Below, piece after piece: positions 43,446-53,180 of a stretch of 64,000 bases of DNA. Numbering within the stretch: the first letter of the stretch is position 1; each line of letters starts with the position of its first letter. The translations under genes and the position numbers were made by a program. The DNA lies in assembly GCA_017527825.1 (NCBI GenBank), contig JAFXPO010000007.1:1-64000 (forward strand), read 5' to 3'. This DNA is from Oscillospiraceae bacterium. Its GTDB lineage: Bacteria; Bacillota; Clostridia; Oscillospirales; Oscillospiraceae. The notes beneath the pieces were generated by a model. That model was not told the origin of the DNA and did no database searches. It saw nothing but the letters and a program-made list of their open reading frames with translations.

Positions 43446-45315
43446 AGTGGTTTCGATCCAGCCAGATCATCAGCGCCGCGATGTCCGCCGGGCTGACGCC
43501 CGAAATGCGGCTCGCCTGCCCCAGAGAGCGGGGGCGGATGGCGCTGAGCTTCTCCCGCGCCTCCAGCCGTAAACCGTCTATGCCGGAGTAGTCAACCGTC
43601 TCCGGCAGCGTCTTACGCTCCAATCTCGCGAACTCCGCGACCTCCGCCATCTGGCGCTTGATGTAGCCCTCGTATTTGACCGCGATCTCCACGCTCTCGG
43701 CGAGCGCGGCGGGGAACTCCGCGCAGCCGGGGTCGAAGCGCCGCAGGTCGTCGTAGGAAAGCTGCGGGCGGCGCAGCAGGTTCAGGAGCGTCGCGCCGTC
43801 GTGGACTTCCGCGGTGCCGCGCTCCGTCAGCAGGGCGTTAAGCGCGTCCGAGGACGCCACGCCCGTATGCTCCAGGCGGCGGACTTCCCGCTCGACGGCG
43901 GCGTACTTCGCCTCCACCGCGGCAAGGCGTTCGTCGGACACAAGCCCGATGCGGTTGCCGATGGCGGTGAGCCGCTGATCGGCGTTATCCTGCCGCAGCA
44001 GCAGCCGGTACTCGCTGCGCGAGGTCATCATGCGGTACGGCTCGTTGGTGCCCTTGGTCACCAGATCGTCGATCAGCGTGCCGATGTAGCTCTGCTCGCG
44101 GCCCAGGATCAGCGGCGCTTCGCCTTTGAGCTTCAGCGCGGCGTTCACGCCCGCGACGAAGCCCTGCGCCGCCGCTTCCTCGTAGCCCGACGAGCCGTTG
44201 AATTGTCCCGCGCCGTAGAGGCCCTTGATCGCCTTCGTTTCCAGCGTGGGCAGCAGCGCGGTGGGGTCGACGCAGTCGTACTCGATGGCGTAGGCGGGGC
44301 GGGTCATCTCCGCGTGCTCCAATCCCGGAAGCGTGTGGAGCATGGCGATCTGCACCTCCTCCGGCATGGAGGAGGAAAAGCCCTGAATGTACAGTTCCTC
44401 CGTGTTTAAGCCCATCGGCTCGATGAACAGCTGATGCCGCGCCTTGTCGGGAAAGCGCACGATCTTCGTCTCGATGGACGGGCAGTAGCGCGGACCGACG
44501 CCCTCGATGACGCCGGAATAGATCGGGCTGCGGTCAAGATTTTCGCGGATGATGCGGTGCGTCTCCGCGTTGGTATAAGTCAGGTAGCACACCGCCTGAT
44601 TGTTCGGCGCGTCGGTGGTGGTAAACGAGAACGGCACCGGCACGTCGTCGCCGTCCTGCCGCTCCAGTTTGGAAACCTCCACGCTCCGCGCGTTGACGCG
44701 CGGCGGCGTGCCGGTCTTGAACCGGCGCATGGGCAGCCCCAGCGCGGCGAGCCGCCGCGCGAGCGCCGTCGCGGCGTGCATCCCGTCGGGGCCGCTGTCC
44801 TCGATGCACTCGCCGATGATGGTGCGCCCCGCGAGATACGTCCCGGTGGAGAGCACCACTGCTTTGACCTCGTACACGCCGCCGGTGGCGGTGACGACGC
44901 TCCTGACCGCGCCGTGCTCCACGCGCAGATCGACGATCTCCGCCTGACGCACCAGCAGGTTCTCCTGCCGCTCCAGCGTGTGCTTCATAACCTCCTGATA
45001 CCGCCGCCGATCCGCCTGCGCGCGCAGCGACCACACCGCGGGGCCCTTGCCGCGGTTCAAAAGCCGGTACTGGATGCACGCCTGATCCGCCGCCTTCGCC
45101 ATCTCGCCGCCGAGAGCGTCCAGCTCGCGGACAAGGTGACCCTTGCCCGTGCCGCCGATGGCGGGGTTGCAGGGCATGTTGCCCACCGCGTCCAGGTTGA
45201 TGGTAAAGCACACGGTTTTCATGCCCAGCCGCGCGCTCGCCAGCGCCGCCTCGATGCCCGCGTGTCCCGCGCCGATGACGGCGATATCGTATTGTCCTGC
45301 CGGAAATTCCTTCAT
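43444..45315 (-). CDS. mnmG: tRNA uridine-5-carboxymethylaminomethyl modification enzyme MnmG
   Basis: With MnmE, this FAD enzyme installs the 5-carboxymethylaminomethyl group at the wobble uridine of several tRNAs. 623 residues, normal length. FAD P-loop [18 protein letters not shown] (about 14-31), [55 protein letters not shown] and the C-terminal helical tRNA/MnmE-binding domain ending [12 protein letters not shown]. It overlaps recD2 by four bases. MnmE is not in this window; genomic coupling with recD2 instead is less usual. Confidence 0.98.
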   Translation of the reverse strand: MKEFPAGQYDIAVIGAGHAGIEAALASARLGMKTVCFTINLDAVGNMPCNPAIGGTGKGHLVRELDALGGEMAKAADQACIQYRLLNRGKGPAVWSLRAQADRRRYQEVMKHTLERQENLLVRQAEIVDLRVEHGAVRSVVTATGGVYEVKAVVLSTGTYLAGRTIIGECIEDSGPDGMHAATALARRLAALGLPMRRFKTGTPPRVNARSVEVSKLERQDGDDVPVPFSFTTTDAPNNQAVCYLTYTNAETHRIIRENLDRSPIYSGVIEGVGPRYCPSIETKIVRFPDKARHQLFIEPMGLNTEELYIQGFSSSMPEEVQIAMLHTLPGLEHAEMTRPAYAIEYDCVDPTALLPTLETKAIKGLYGAGQFNGSSGYEEAAAQGFVAGVNAALKLKGEAPLILGREQSYIGTLIDDLVTKGTNEPYRMMTSRSEYRLLLRQDNADQRLTAIGNRIGLVSDERLAAVEAKYAAVEREVRRLEHTGVASSDALNALLTERGTAEVHDGATLLNLLRRPQLSYDDLRRFDPGCAEFPAALAESVEIAVKYEGYIKRQMAEVAEFARLERKTLPETVDYSGIDGLRLEAREKLSAIRPRSLGQASRISGVSPADIAALMIWLDRNH

Positions 45316-47516
45316 GCGTTATCCTCTGCCAGCCGCCAGCGCAGGCCGCTGTATCGTCTTTGTCGTTTGTCGTTTTCGGTCATGCGGCGCACGGTGCTGT
45401 CGTCCCCCACGACGATCAGCAGCTCGCGCGCGCGGGTGATGGCGGTGTAGAGCACGCCGCGCACCTCCAGCCCCGGCGCGCAGGGCGCGGCGACGAACAC
45501 CACGCCGCGGTACTCGCTCCCCTGCGCCTTATGTACCGTCATGGCGTAGGCGATGTCCAGCTCCGAGAGCATGTCCGCCGTGTAGGTCGCCACGCGGTCG
45601 TCGAAGGCGACGGTCAGCAGCTCGCCGCCTGGGTCGATCCGCACGATCTGCCCCACGTCGCCGTTGAACACGCCCGTGCCGGCGGTGCCGTCCTCCCGCT
45701 CCCAGATCACGTCGTAGTCGTTGCGCGTCTGCATGACGCGGTCACCCTCGCGGAATACCGCGTCAGCGAACTGCCGCTCCCGCTTGTCCGGTGACGGCGG
45801 GTTCAGCGCCGCCTGCAAGGCGCGGTTGAGCGCGGCGGTGCCCGTCGCGCCCTTGCGGGTGGGGGTGAGCACCTGTATCTCCCCCGCCGGAATGCCCATC
45901 TTGTCGGGCAGGCGGGTTTTGCACAGCTCCACCACCGTATCCACCAGCCGCGCGGGATCGCGGCGGGGCAGGAAGAAAAAGTCGCTGTCCGCCGTGTTTT
46001 GCAGCTCCGGCGTCCTGCCCTCGTTGACGGCGTGGGCGTTGCGGATGATGGCGGACTGCTGCGCCTGGCGGAACACCTCGGTGAGCGCCACCGTCCGCAC
46101 CCGCCCGCTGCGGATGAGGTCGGAGAACACGTTCCCCGCGCCGACGCTCGGCAGCTGGTCGGGGTCGCCCACCAGCACAAGACGGCACCCCGGACGCAGC
46201 GCCGCGAGGAACGCCCGCATCAGCGCGAGGTCGACCATGCTCATCTCGTCCACGATCACCGCGTCCGCCTTGATCGGGTCCTTTTCGTTTTTGGTGAACT
46301 TCACCCGTCCGGTCTGCTCGTCCCAGCTCATGCCCAGCATCCGGTGGATGGTCTGGGCGTCGCGGCCGCAGACCTCGCCCATCCGCTTCGCGGCGCGGCC
46401 CGTGGGCGCGGCGAGCTGCACGTCTAAGCCCATGCGCTCAAAGAGCGTGAGGATCGCCCGCACCGAGGTGGTCTTGCCCGTGCCGGGACCGCCGGTGAGG
46501 ATCAGCAGTTCCTGCTCCGCCGCCAGCTCCACGGCGCGGCGCTGGAGCGGCGCGTATTCGATGCCCTGCTCCCGCTCGATCTCGTCGATCGCCTTCTTCG
46601 CGCCCCGGAGCACGTCGGGCTTGTCCGCGAGCATCGATCGCAGACGCAGCGCCACATAGCGCTCGGCGTCCAGACAGCGGGACAGGTAGCAGCCCGTGAC
46701 GTTCGCCACCGGCTCCTGCGCGACGCGCCCCGCGTCGATCAGGTCATCCAGTGCCTTTTCGATCTCGTCCTCCGGCACGTCCAGCAGCTGCGCCGTGGCG
46801 GCGACCAGCTTCGGACGCGGCAGGAAGATATGCCCGCCGCTGGATTCGTTGTAGCTCAGTTCGAACAGTACCCCCGCCTCGGTGCGACAGGACGCGTCCC
46901 CGCCGAGCGCGAGCGCGATCTCGTCCGCCACGGCGAAATCCACGCCGAACGGCTCGTCCACCAACAGGTACGGATTGCGCCGCAGCATCTCCATCGCCGC
47001 GGTGCCGAAGCGCCGGTACAGCGGCACCGACAGGCTCACGGGCAGGTCGAAATGGGTCAAAAACGACATCAGCCGCCGCAGCCCCATCTGCTCGCGGAAA
47101 CCCTCGGTGATCTCCCGCACGCGCTTATCCGTGAAGCCCCTGAGCTTGCGCAGCTCTTCGGGCGCGTTTTCCAGCACGTCCAGCGTGTCGGGACCGAAGC
47201 GGTCCACCAGCTTCTGCGCCGTGGCGGGACCGATCCCCCGCACCACGCCGGAGGCAAGATAATCGATGATCGCGCTCTCGGTGGCGGGCAGGTGCCGCTC
47301 CACCTCGGTCGCGGAAAACTGCTCGCCGTGCTGCGGATGGGTGATGAATCCCCCCGTGGCGGCAATCTGCTCACCGGGCGCGGCGCAAGGGATGCAGCCG
47401 ACGACGGTGACAAGCTCGCCGTCGTCGGTCACGACGCGCACCACGGCGTAACCGTTCTCCTCGTTTTGGAAAACGACCGCCGCAACGGTTCCGATCAGCG
47501 TCTGTTGTTCGTCCAT
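45312..47516 (-). CDS. recD2: RecD2-type ATP-dependent DNA helicase
   Basis: A 734-residue SF1B 5'-3' helicase of the RecBC-independent RecD2 family. The N-terminal ~270 residues hold the RecD2 extension with helix-hairpin-helix segments ([20 protein letters not shown]). The helicase core has Walker [18 protein letters not shown] near residue 345, Walker [15 protein letters not shown], motif [19 protein letters not shown] and the C-terminal [13 protein letters not shown]. It helps resolve stalled forks and mismatch-repair-related intermediates in Gram-positives. Three bases after the small upstream gene. Confidence 0.96.
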   Translation of the reverse strand: MDEQQTLIGTVAAVVFQNEENGYAVVRVVTDDGELVTVVGCIPCAAPGEQIAATGGFITHPQHGEQFSATEVERHLPATESAIIDYLASGVVRGIGPATAQKLVDRFGPDTLDVLENAPEELRKLRGFTDKRVREITEGFREQMGLRRLMSFLTHFDLPVSLSVPLYRRFGTAAMEMLRRNPYLLVDEPFGVDFAVADEIALALGGDASCRTEAGVLFELSYNESSGGHIFLPRPKLVAATAQLLDVPEDEIEKALDDLIDAGRVAQEPVANVTGCYLSRCLDAERYVALRLRSMLADKPDVLRGAKKAIDEIEREQGIEYAPLQRRAVELAAEQELLILTGGPGTGKTTSVRAILTLFERMGLDVQLAAPTGRAAKRMGEVCGRDAQTIHRMLGMSWDEQTGRVKFTKNEKDPIKADAVIVDEMSMVDLALMRAFLAALRPGCRLVLVGDPDQLPSVGAGNVFSDLIRSGRVRTVALTEVFRQAQQSAIIRNAHAVNEGRTPELQNTADSDFFFLPRRDPARLVDTVVELCKTRLPDKMGIPAGEIQVLTPTRKGATGTAALNRALQAALNPPSPDKRERQFADAVFREGDRVMQTRNDYDVIWEREDGTAGTGVFNGDVGQIVRIDPGGELLTVAFDDRVATYTADMLSELDIAYAMTVHKAQGSEYRGVVFVAAPCAPGLEVRGVLYTAITRARELLIVVGDDSTVRRMTENDKRQRRYSGLRWRLAEDNA

Positions 47517-47519
47517 GGT

Positions 47520-47849
47520 TCACTCCGATTCGTAGAATTCTGACAGGTTATTACAAATGGTAACGTCATAGCTCTCGTGGCACAGCAGCACCGCCGTCCG
47601 GCGCGTGTCCTCGTCCATGCCCCGGTCGAGGATCACGATGCGGCAAAACCCGCCGCAGTCGTAGCGCGAGCGTTCCAGTGCGTGCACGGCGCGTTCCAGC
47701 GCCGCGCCCTCCCCCGCCCGGCAGGGGACGACGGCGAACGCCTCCGCCGCAGCGCCGCGGCGCGGCAGCCCTGAAATCAGCAAAAACAGCACCGTCACCA
47801 GTCCGATCGCCGCCAGCGCGGCGAGGACGCTGTCCTCCAACAGTTCCAT
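47520..47849 (-). CDS. Small single-pass membrane protein, unrecognised
   Basis: A 109-residue protein. Residues 6-27 (DSVLAALAAIGLVTVLFLLI) form one membrane helix; the remainder is a soluble alpha/beta domain: EAFAVVPCRAGEGAALERAV, a Cys-Gly-Gly-Phe-Cys element, and CRIVILDRGMDEDTRRTAVL. The Rossmann-like strand VILDRGMDEDT followed by ALLCHESYDVTIC recalls a truncated glycosyltransferase-2-like or receiver-like fold, but this is weak. GAGGTGATGGG precedes the ATG. It lies between the phosphoesterase and recD2 (3-bp gap), so it is a true operon member. Confidence 0.8.
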   Translation of the reverse strand: MELLEDSVLAALAAIGLVTVLFLLISGLPRRGAAAEAFAVVPCRAGEGAALERAVHALERSRYDCGGFCRIVILDRGMDEDTRRTAVLLCHESYDVTICNNLSEFYESE

Positions 47850-47891
47850 CCCATCACCTCACGCCAGTGTATGCCACCGGACGCGGGCGTG

Positions 47892-48734
47892 TTACCCGCG
47901 GCGCGTGAGGAGGATGACCGCCACCTGCGGCGGGTTCCCCAGCCGCGGGACGTTGCGGGGCGAGTTGCCCAGCCCGCGGGAGACGAACACCGTCGCGTGT
48001 CCCCCGTCGGCGCAGGAATAGAACCCGCTGGTATAGGACGGGAACCAGTTGCGCCCGCTGTCGATCAGCCCGTCGGTGAAGGGCAGCCGCCAGATGCCGC
48101 CGTGGGCGTGGCCGCTGAGCGTCAGATTCGCGCCCAGGCGGCAATAGCGCCCGCTGAAAAGGTTGTTGCGGTGCGCCAGCAGCAGCCAATAGGGATCGTC
48201 CTCGGCGGCGTAGACCTCCTCCGCCAATTGCTCCGGCGTCTTCTGGTCGGCGTAGCCGTTGGGGTCGTGGATGCCCGCCAGCAGGATGTGTTCCCCGCCC
48301 CGCTCGATGGTGGTAAACTCGTTTTCGAGGCAGAAAACCCCCAGCGTCCGCAGGGTGCGCAGCACCGTCTGCGCCTGTCCGCTGCTCCACTCGTGGTTAC
48401 CGGTGACATAGTATACCGGCGCGATCGCCGTCAACCCGTCCACAAGGGGAAGGATATCCACGACGCTGCTGGACTCGTCCACAAAGTCGCCGGTGAGGGC
48501 GATAAGGTCGGGCCGCGCCGCCTCCACGGCGGCGATCAGGCGGGCGTTGCCCTCCCCGAACTGTCGGGCGTGCAGGTCGGAGAGCTGCACGACGCGGAAG
48601 CCCTCAAACGCCTCCGGCAGCGCCGGATCGGCGTAGGAGAACTCCTCGGTGACGAGACGCATATTGTCCCAATACACCCACAGCAGCAGCGCAGCCGCGG
48701 CGGCGATGGCAATTTTGCTCCATTTTCGTTTCAT
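47892..48734 (-). CDS. Membrane-anchored metallophosphoesterase
   Basis: A 280-residue calcineurin-like phosphoesterase (YkuE/UDP-diacylglucosamine hydrolase-like group). An N-terminal signal anchor (SKIAIAAAAALLLWVYW) is followed by the dimetal motifs VVQLSDLHARQFGEGN (DxH), LIALTGDFVD (GDxxD), VYYVTGNHEWSS (GNHE), LLLAHRNN and LTLSGHAHGGIWRLP (GHxH). Substrate unknown. First gene of the operon with the small membrane protein, recD2 and mnmG. Its -10 box ends only nine bases before the ATG, so the message may be leaderless. Confidence 0.92.
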   Translation of the reverse strand: MKRKWSKIAIAAAAALLLWVYWDNMRLVTEEFSYADPALPEAFEGFRVVQLSDLHARQFGEGNARLIAAVEAARPDLIALTGDFVDESSSVVDILPLVDGLTAIAPVYYVTGNHEWSSGQAQTVLRTLRTLGVFCLENEFTTIERGGEHILLAGIHDPNGYADQKTPEQLAEEVYAAEDDPYWLLLAHRNNLFSGRYCRLGANLTLSGHAHGGIWRLPFTDGLIDSGRNWFPSYTSGFYSCADGGHATVFVSRGLGNSPRNVPRLGNPPQVAVILLTRRG

Positions 48735-48742
48735 ACTGCCCT

Positions 48743-48771
48743 AGTATATGAGACAAACGCGGGAAACACAA
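48743..48771 (-). promoter_or_regulatory. Promoter of the phosphoesterase-recD2-mnmG operon
   Basis: Minus-strand TTGTGT (48771-48766), 17-bp spacer, TATACT (48748-48743). The expected start point (48734-48737) falls on or next to the ATG at 48734. Confidence 0.6.
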
Positions 48772-48791
48772 GCCTTTTTCCAGTCTTTCCC

Positions 48792-48820
48792 TTGCTTTTT
48801 TTATATGTGTATGGTAGAAT
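48792..48820 (+). promoter_or_regulatory. Promoter of prfB
   Basis: TTGCTT (48792-48797), 17-bp spacer, TAGAAT (48815-48820), 40 bp before the prfB ATG. Confidence 0.65.
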
Positions 48821-48860
48821 CCCACAGTTAAATGCAGAAGGTAGAAAGGATAATGATACT

Positions 48861-49985
48861 ATGGCAGTGATCGAATACGACAGCTACAAGCAGAAGCTGC
48901 ACAGCATGGACGACACCATCGACAACCTCTACAAAGCGCTGGAGATCGAGAGCGCGAAGCACGAGATCGAGCGTCTGCTGGCGGAGGCGGAGGAGGAGGG
49001 CTTCTGGAACGACGTGGAGCGCAGCCAGAAGAACCAGACCCAGCTCAAGCAGCTGCAAAGCAAGGTGCAGCGCTACGAAAAGCTGGTCTCCGAGCGAGAC
49101 GACCTGCTGGCGCTGGTGGACATGGGCACGGAGATGGACGACGACAGCCTGCTGCCGGAGCTGGAGGCGGGCTACGCCGAGCTGGAGCAGAAGCTGGACG
49201 CCGCGCGGCTCACGACGCTGCTCTCCGGCGAGTATGACCACTGCAACGCCATTTTGGAGTTCCACCCCGGCGCGGGCGGCACCGAGGCACAGGACTGGGC
49301 GGAGATGCTCTACCGCATGTACATGCAGTGGGCGAACAAGCACGGCTTTGAGTTCGAGATGCTGGACTATCTGGACGGCGACGAGGCGGGCTTAAAGAGC
49401 GCGACGGTGATGATCCGCGGCGAGAACGCCTACGGCTACCTCAAGGGCGAGCACGGCGTGCACCGGCTGGTGCGCGTGTCGCCCTTTGACGCCAACGCCC
49501 GCCGCCAGACGTCGTTCGCGGCGCTGGAGGTCATGCCGGAGCTGCCGCAGGACATCGAGGTGGAGATTCGTCCTGAGGACATTGAGATGCAGGTGTATCG
49601 CTCCTCCGGCGCGGGCGGGCAGCACATCAACAAGACTTCCTCCGCGGTGCGCCTGATCCACAAGCCCACGGGCATCGTGACCGCCTGCCAGACCCAGCGC
49701 TCGCAGTTCCAGAACCGGGACTACGCCATGGAGATGCTCAAGGCGAAGCTGGTGCAGCTCAAATTGCAGCAGCACGCGGAGAAGATCAGCGACCTCAAGG
49801 GCGTGCAGCTCAAGATCGAATGGGGCAGCCAGATCCGCTCCTATGTGTTCATGCCCTACCAGTTGGTGAAGGACAACCGCACGGACTACGAAACCGGCAA
49901 CATCCAGTCGGTGATGGACGGCGAGCTGGACGGCTTCATCAACGCCTACCTGACCAAGGCGGCGAACGGCGAGCTGAAGAAATAG
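48861..49985 (+). CDS. prfB: Peptide chain release factor 2
   Basis: RF2 ends translation at UGA and UAA. The 374-residue protein has the N-terminal coiled domain, stop-codon recognition region with SPF in HRLVRVSPFDANARR, and the peptidyl-transferase GGQ motif in RSSGAGGQHINKTSSAV. It reads through in one frame from ATG 48861, so there is no programmed frameshift (no early CTTTGA site), unlike most bacterial prfB genes. AGAAAGGATAATGATACT precedes the start. The frame stays open for 330 codons upstream only because the opposite strand codes. Ten bases before the MATE gene. Confidence 0.97.
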   Translation: MAVIEYDSYKQKLHSMDDTIDNLYKALEIESAKHEIERLLAEAEEEGFWNDVERSQKNQTQLKQLQSKVQRYEKLVSERDDLLALVDMGTEMDDDSLLPELEAGYAELEQKLDAARLTTLLSGEYDHCNAILEFHPGAGGTEAQDWAEMLYRMYMQWANKHGFEFEMLDYLDGDEAGLKSATVMIRGENAYGYLKGEHGVHRLVRVSPFDANARRQTSFAALEVMPELPQDIEVEIRPEDIEMQVYRSSGAGGQHINKTSSAVRLIHKPTGIVTACQTQRSQFQNRDYAMEMLKAKLVQLKLQQHAEKISDLKGVQLKIEWGSQIRSYVFMPYQLVKDNRTDYETGNIQSVMDGELDGFINAYLTKAANGELKK

Positions 49986-49994
49986 AGGACAATC

Positions 49995-51350
49995 ATGGAA
50001 ACCAAAGAAAACAAAATGGGCACCATGGCGGAGGGCAAGCTCCTCGCGACCATGGCGATCCCGATGATGATATCCATGCTGCTCCAGGCGCTGTACAACG
50101 TGGTGGACAGCTACTTCGTCTCCCGCGTCAGCCAGGACGCGTTCAACGCGCTGTCGCTGGCGTTCCCGCTTCAGTCGCTGATGATCGGTCTCGGCGCGGG
50201 CACGGGTCTCGGCGTCAACGCGCTGATCTCCCGCTCGCTGGGCGAGAAGTGCAAGGACATGGCGGACCGCGTGGCGAACACCGGCGTGGTGCTCTTCGCG
50301 CTGTGCGCGGCGCTGTTCGCGGTGATCGGCTTCACCTGCTCCGCGCCGTTCTTCCGCACGCAGACCGACGTCGCCGCCATTGTCGAGGCGGGCACCGTCT
50401 ACTGCACGATCTGCCTCGGCTTCTCGTTCGGCATCTTCTTCCAGTTCTGCTTTGAGCGGTTCTTGCAGGCGACGGGGCGCACGTCCCTGTCCATGATCAC
50501 CCAGATCACCGGCGCGGTCATCAACATCGTGCTCGACCCCATCCTGATCTTCGGCTATTTCGGGCTTCCCGCCATGGGCGTCAAGGGCGCCGCCATTGCC
50601 ACCGTCGCGGGGCAGATCATTTCCGCCGCGCTCGGCTTGTTCATCAATGTACGGTACAATCAGGACATTTCCCTGAACGTGCGGGAAATGCGCTTCCGGG
50701 TTGACATTACAAAAGAGGTTTACAAGATTGCGTTTCCGTCGATTTTGATGCAATGTGTCGGCTCTTTCCTCGTTTATGGTATGAATCAGATTCTGCTGAC
50801 CTTCTCCACGGTAGCGACGGCGGTGTACGGCGCGTACTTCAAATTGCAAAGCTTCATCTTCATGCCGGTGTTCGGTCTGAACAACGCCATGGTACCCATC
50901 ATCTCGTACAACTACGGCGCGCGGCGCGCCGACCGCGTGAAAAAAACCATCCGGCTGAGCGTGCTAACCGCCGTTGGCATCATGCTGGCGGGCGCGTTCC
51001 TGTTTGAGGTGTTCCCCGCGCCGCTGCTGCGCATCTTTGACGCGGACGCGGCAATGCTCCGGGACGGCGTCCCGGCGTTCCGCATCATTGCGACGAGCTA
51101 TTTGTTTGCGGGCTTCTGCATCATCGCCGGCTCGGTGTTTCAGGCGATCGGCAATCCGATGCACTCGCTGATCGTGTCCATCTGCCGTCAGATCGTGGTG
51201 CTGCTGCCCGCGGCGTACCTGCTGAGCCTGACCCGGCGGCTGGAGCTGGTATGGCTCAGCTACCCCATTGCGGAGATTTTCTCGCTGATCCTGTCAGTTT
51301 ACTTTCTGCGAAAGACGTTTACCATGATGCACGAACAGTTTGGAGAATGA
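49995..51350 (+). CDS. MATE family efflux transporter
   Basis: A 451-residue, twelve-helix multidrug and toxin extrusion exporter (NorM/DinF superfamily). Typical segments: MAIPMMISMLLQALYNVVDS, GLGVNALISRSLGEKC, DPILIFGYFGLPAMGVKGAA, the second-half NNAMVPIISYNYGARRADRV, and ASSYLFAG-like ATSYLFAGFCIIAGSVFQAI. Ion coupling (Na+ or H+) is not clear. Bases ~50640-50780 have more AT-rich codons than the rest. It follows prfB by 10 bp and ends in a strong terminator. Substrate unknown. Confidence 0.93.
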   Translation: METKENKMGTMAEGKLLATMAIPMMISMLLQALYNVVDSYFVSRVSQDAFNALSLAFPLQSLMIGLGAGTGLGVNALISRSLGEKCKDMADRVANTGVVLFALCAALFAVIGFTCSAPFFRTQTDVAAIVEAGTVYCTICLGFSFGIFFQFCFERFLQATGRTSLSMITQITGAVINIVLDPILIFGYFGLPAMGVKGAAIATVAGQIISAALGLFINVRYNQDISLNVREMRFRVDITKEVYKIAFPSILMQCVGSFLVYGMNQILLTFSTVATAVYGAYFKLQSFIFMPVFGLNNAMVPIISYNYGARRADRVKKTIRLSVLTAVGIMLAGAFLFEVFPAPLLRIFDADAAMLRDGVPAFRIIATSYLFAGFCIIAGSVFQAIGNPMHSLIVSICRQIVVLLPAAYLLSLTRRLELVWLSYPIAEIFSLILSVYFLRKTFTMMHEQFGE

Positions 51351-51384
51351 AAAAAGCTCCCGCCGCTGGCGGGAGCTTTTTTTG
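51349..51384. terminator. Bidirectional terminator, MATE gene / trpB-like gene
   Basis: AAAAAGCTCCCGCC/GGCGGGAGCTTTTTTT hairpin between convergent genes. Confidence 0.9.
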
Positions 51385-51387
51385 TGG

Positions 51388-52758
51388 TCAGATTTGCGGC
51401 AGGTTCGCGCGGAACTTTGCCAGCTCCTCATCGGAGGGGATATCGTCGTTCATCTCGCCGTTGTGGAACTTCTCGTAGGCGACCATGTCGAAGTAGCCCG
51501 TGCCGGTGAGTCCGAAGACGATGGTCTTTTCCTCGCCGGTTTCCTTGCACTTCATCGCCTCGTCGATGGCGACGCGGATGGCGTGGCTGCTCTCCGGCGC
51601 GGGGAGAATGCCCTCCACGCGGGCGAACTGCTCCGCCGCCTCGAAGACCTTCGTCTGCTCAACGCTGACCGCCTCCATGTAGCCGTCGTCGTAGAGCTGA
51701 GAGAGGATCGGGCTCATGCCGTGGTAGCGCAAGCCGCCGGCGTGGTTGGCGGAGGGGATGAAGTCGCTGCCGAGGGTATACATCTTCGCCAGCGGACAGA
51801 CCATGCCCGTGTCGCAGAAGTCGTAGGCGTAGACGCCGCGGGTGAAGCTGGGGCAGGACGCCGGCTCGACGGCGATGATGCGGTAATCCGCCTCGCCGCG
51901 CAGCTTTTCGCCCATGAACGGGGAGATCAGTCCGCCGAGGTTGCTGCCGCCGCCGGCGCAGCCGATGACGATATCGGGCTTGATGCCGTACTTGTCCAGC
52001 GCGATCTTGGTCTCCATACCGATGACGCTCTGGTGCAGCAACACCTGGTTGAGCACGCTGCCGAGGACGTAGCGGTAGCCCGGCGTGGAGGTCGCGACCT
52101 CCACCGCCTCGGAGATGGCGCAGCCCAGCGAACCGGAGGTGCCGGGATGGGCGGCAAGGATTTTTCTGCCGACCTCGGTGGTCTCCGACGGCGACGGCGT
52201 GACGGACGCGCCGTAGGTACGCATGACCTCGCGGCGGAAGGGCTTCTGCTCGTAGCTGACCTTGACCATAAACACCTTGCAGTCGAGGTCGAAGTAGGAG
52301 CACGCCATGGAAAGCGCGGTGCCCCACTGCCCCGCGCCGGTCTCAGTGGTGACGCCCCGGAGCCCCTGCTTTTTGGCGTAGTACGCCTGGGCGATGGCGG
52401 AGTTTAGCTTGTGGCTGCCGGAGGTATTGTTGCCCTCGAACTTATAGTAAATTTTCGCGGGGGTTTGCAGCTTTTCCTCCAGGCAGTACGCCCGCACCAG
52501 CGGGGACGGGCGGTACATCTTGTAGAAATCCAGAATCTCCCGCGGGATCGGGTATTCGCGGGTGTCGTTGTCCAGCTCCTGCGCGATCAGCTCGTCGCAG
52601 AACACGCCCGCCAGCTCTTCGGGCTTCATGGGCTGGTGCGTCGCGGGGTTGAGCAGCGGCGCGGGCTTATTGGTCATGTCCGCGCGGACGTTGTACCAAT
52701 ACTTCGGCATCTCCGATTCTTCGAGATAGATTTTGTAGGGGATCTTCTTGTCTGCCAT
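51388..52758 (-). CDS. trpB: TrpB-like (TrpB2) tryptophan synthase beta chain
   Basis: A PLP enzyme that condenses indole (or a related nucleophile) with L-serine to give tryptophan. The 456-residue length, with an N-terminal extension (IPYKIYLEESEMPKYWYNVR), marks the TrpB2 type, which often works without TrpA. PLP lysine is in NNTSGSHKLNSAIAQAYY; also ETGAGQWGTALSMACSYF, the phosphate loop GCAGGGSNLGG and C-terminal GLTGTGYFDMVAY. Control by a tryptophan T-box in the 5' leader directly supports a role in tryptophan supply. No trpA or other trp genes are adjacent. ATG 52758 follows AAAGGCAGGCAAGCACC. Confidence 0.95.
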   Translation of the reverse strand: MADKKIPYKIYLEESEMPKYWYNVRADMTNKPAPLLNPATHQPMKPEELAGVFCDELIAQELDNDTREYPIPREILDFYKMYRPSPLVRAYCLEEKLQTPAKIYYKFEGNNTSGSHKLNSAIAQAYYAKKQGLRGVTTETGAGQWGTALSMACSYFDLDCKVFMVKVSYEQKPFRREVMRTYGASVTPSPSETTEVGRKILAAHPGTSGSLGCAISEAVEVATSTPGYRYVLGSVLNQVLLHQSVIGMETKIALDKYGIKPDIVIGCAGGGSNLGGLISPFMGEKLRGEADYRIIAVEPASCPSFTRGVYAYDFCDTGMVCPLAKMYTLGSDFIPSANHAGGLRYHGMSPILSQLYDDGYMEAVSVEQTKVFEAAEQFARVEGILPAPESSHAIRVAIDEAMKCKETGEEKTIVFGLTGTGYFDMVAYEKFHNGEMNDDIPSDEELAKFRANLPQI

Positions 52759-52783
52759 GGTGCTTGCCTGCCTTTCTTCGTCC

Positions 52784-53095
52784 GGGGACAAAAAATCCTG
52801 TCCCCGCAAAATTCTTTGCTGGGACAGGATCGTTCATCGTCCTGCGGTGCCACCCGGCTTGGCGCTTGCGCGCCCACTTTACGCGTACTGCATACGCTGA
52901 CCGTTGTTGACGGGGAGTCCTGCCCCGGCGCACATACTAAGGCGCGTCGCAACAGGCAACCCGCCCGTTGTCGGCACCCTTTCCGCTTGCCCTCGGAAGT
53001 CCATTCCGCCCCGCGTTTTCCGCCGCGCTTCCACCGCCCGCGGCTCGCTTTTGGAAAAGAGGTGTGGCGTACTCACTCTTCCTCATCGGTTTACT
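52784..53095 (-). promoter_or_regulatory. T-box riboswitch, tryptophan-specific
   Basis: Minus-strand leader of the TrpB-like gene. Stem I base is GGAAG (53082-53078) pairing with CTTCC. The specifier loop has AGTA on the 5' side and GAA-TGG-A on the 3' side (TGG at 53003-53001), closed above by CGCC/GGCG; TGG codes for tryptophan. The T-box sequence CCGGGTGGCACCGCAGG is at 52857-52841. The terminator ATCCTGTCCC/GGGACAGGAT with a T run is at 52830-52785. Uncharged tRNA-Trp should stabilise the antiterminator and switch the gene on. Confidence 0.95.
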
Positions 53096-53102
53096 GCGGT
53101 AA

Positions 53103-53131
53103 AGTATAGCACCGCCGCTTTCGTTTGTCAA
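53103..53131 (-). promoter_or_regulatory. Promoter of the T-box/trpB-like unit
   Basis: Minus-strand perfect TTGACA (53131-53126), 17-bp spacer, extended TG plus TATACT (53108-53103). Confidence 0.88.
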
Positions 53132-53180
53132 CAGGGCAAAGTAAACTTTTTGGTAGTCGATTGCTGCGGTCTATCAAAAA

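Noticed and set aside
47871..48860. 330-codon extension upstream of prfB in the same frame
   Set aside because: It runs antisense to the metallophosphoesterase and has no family similarity; prfB has a proper start and promoter at 48792-48861.
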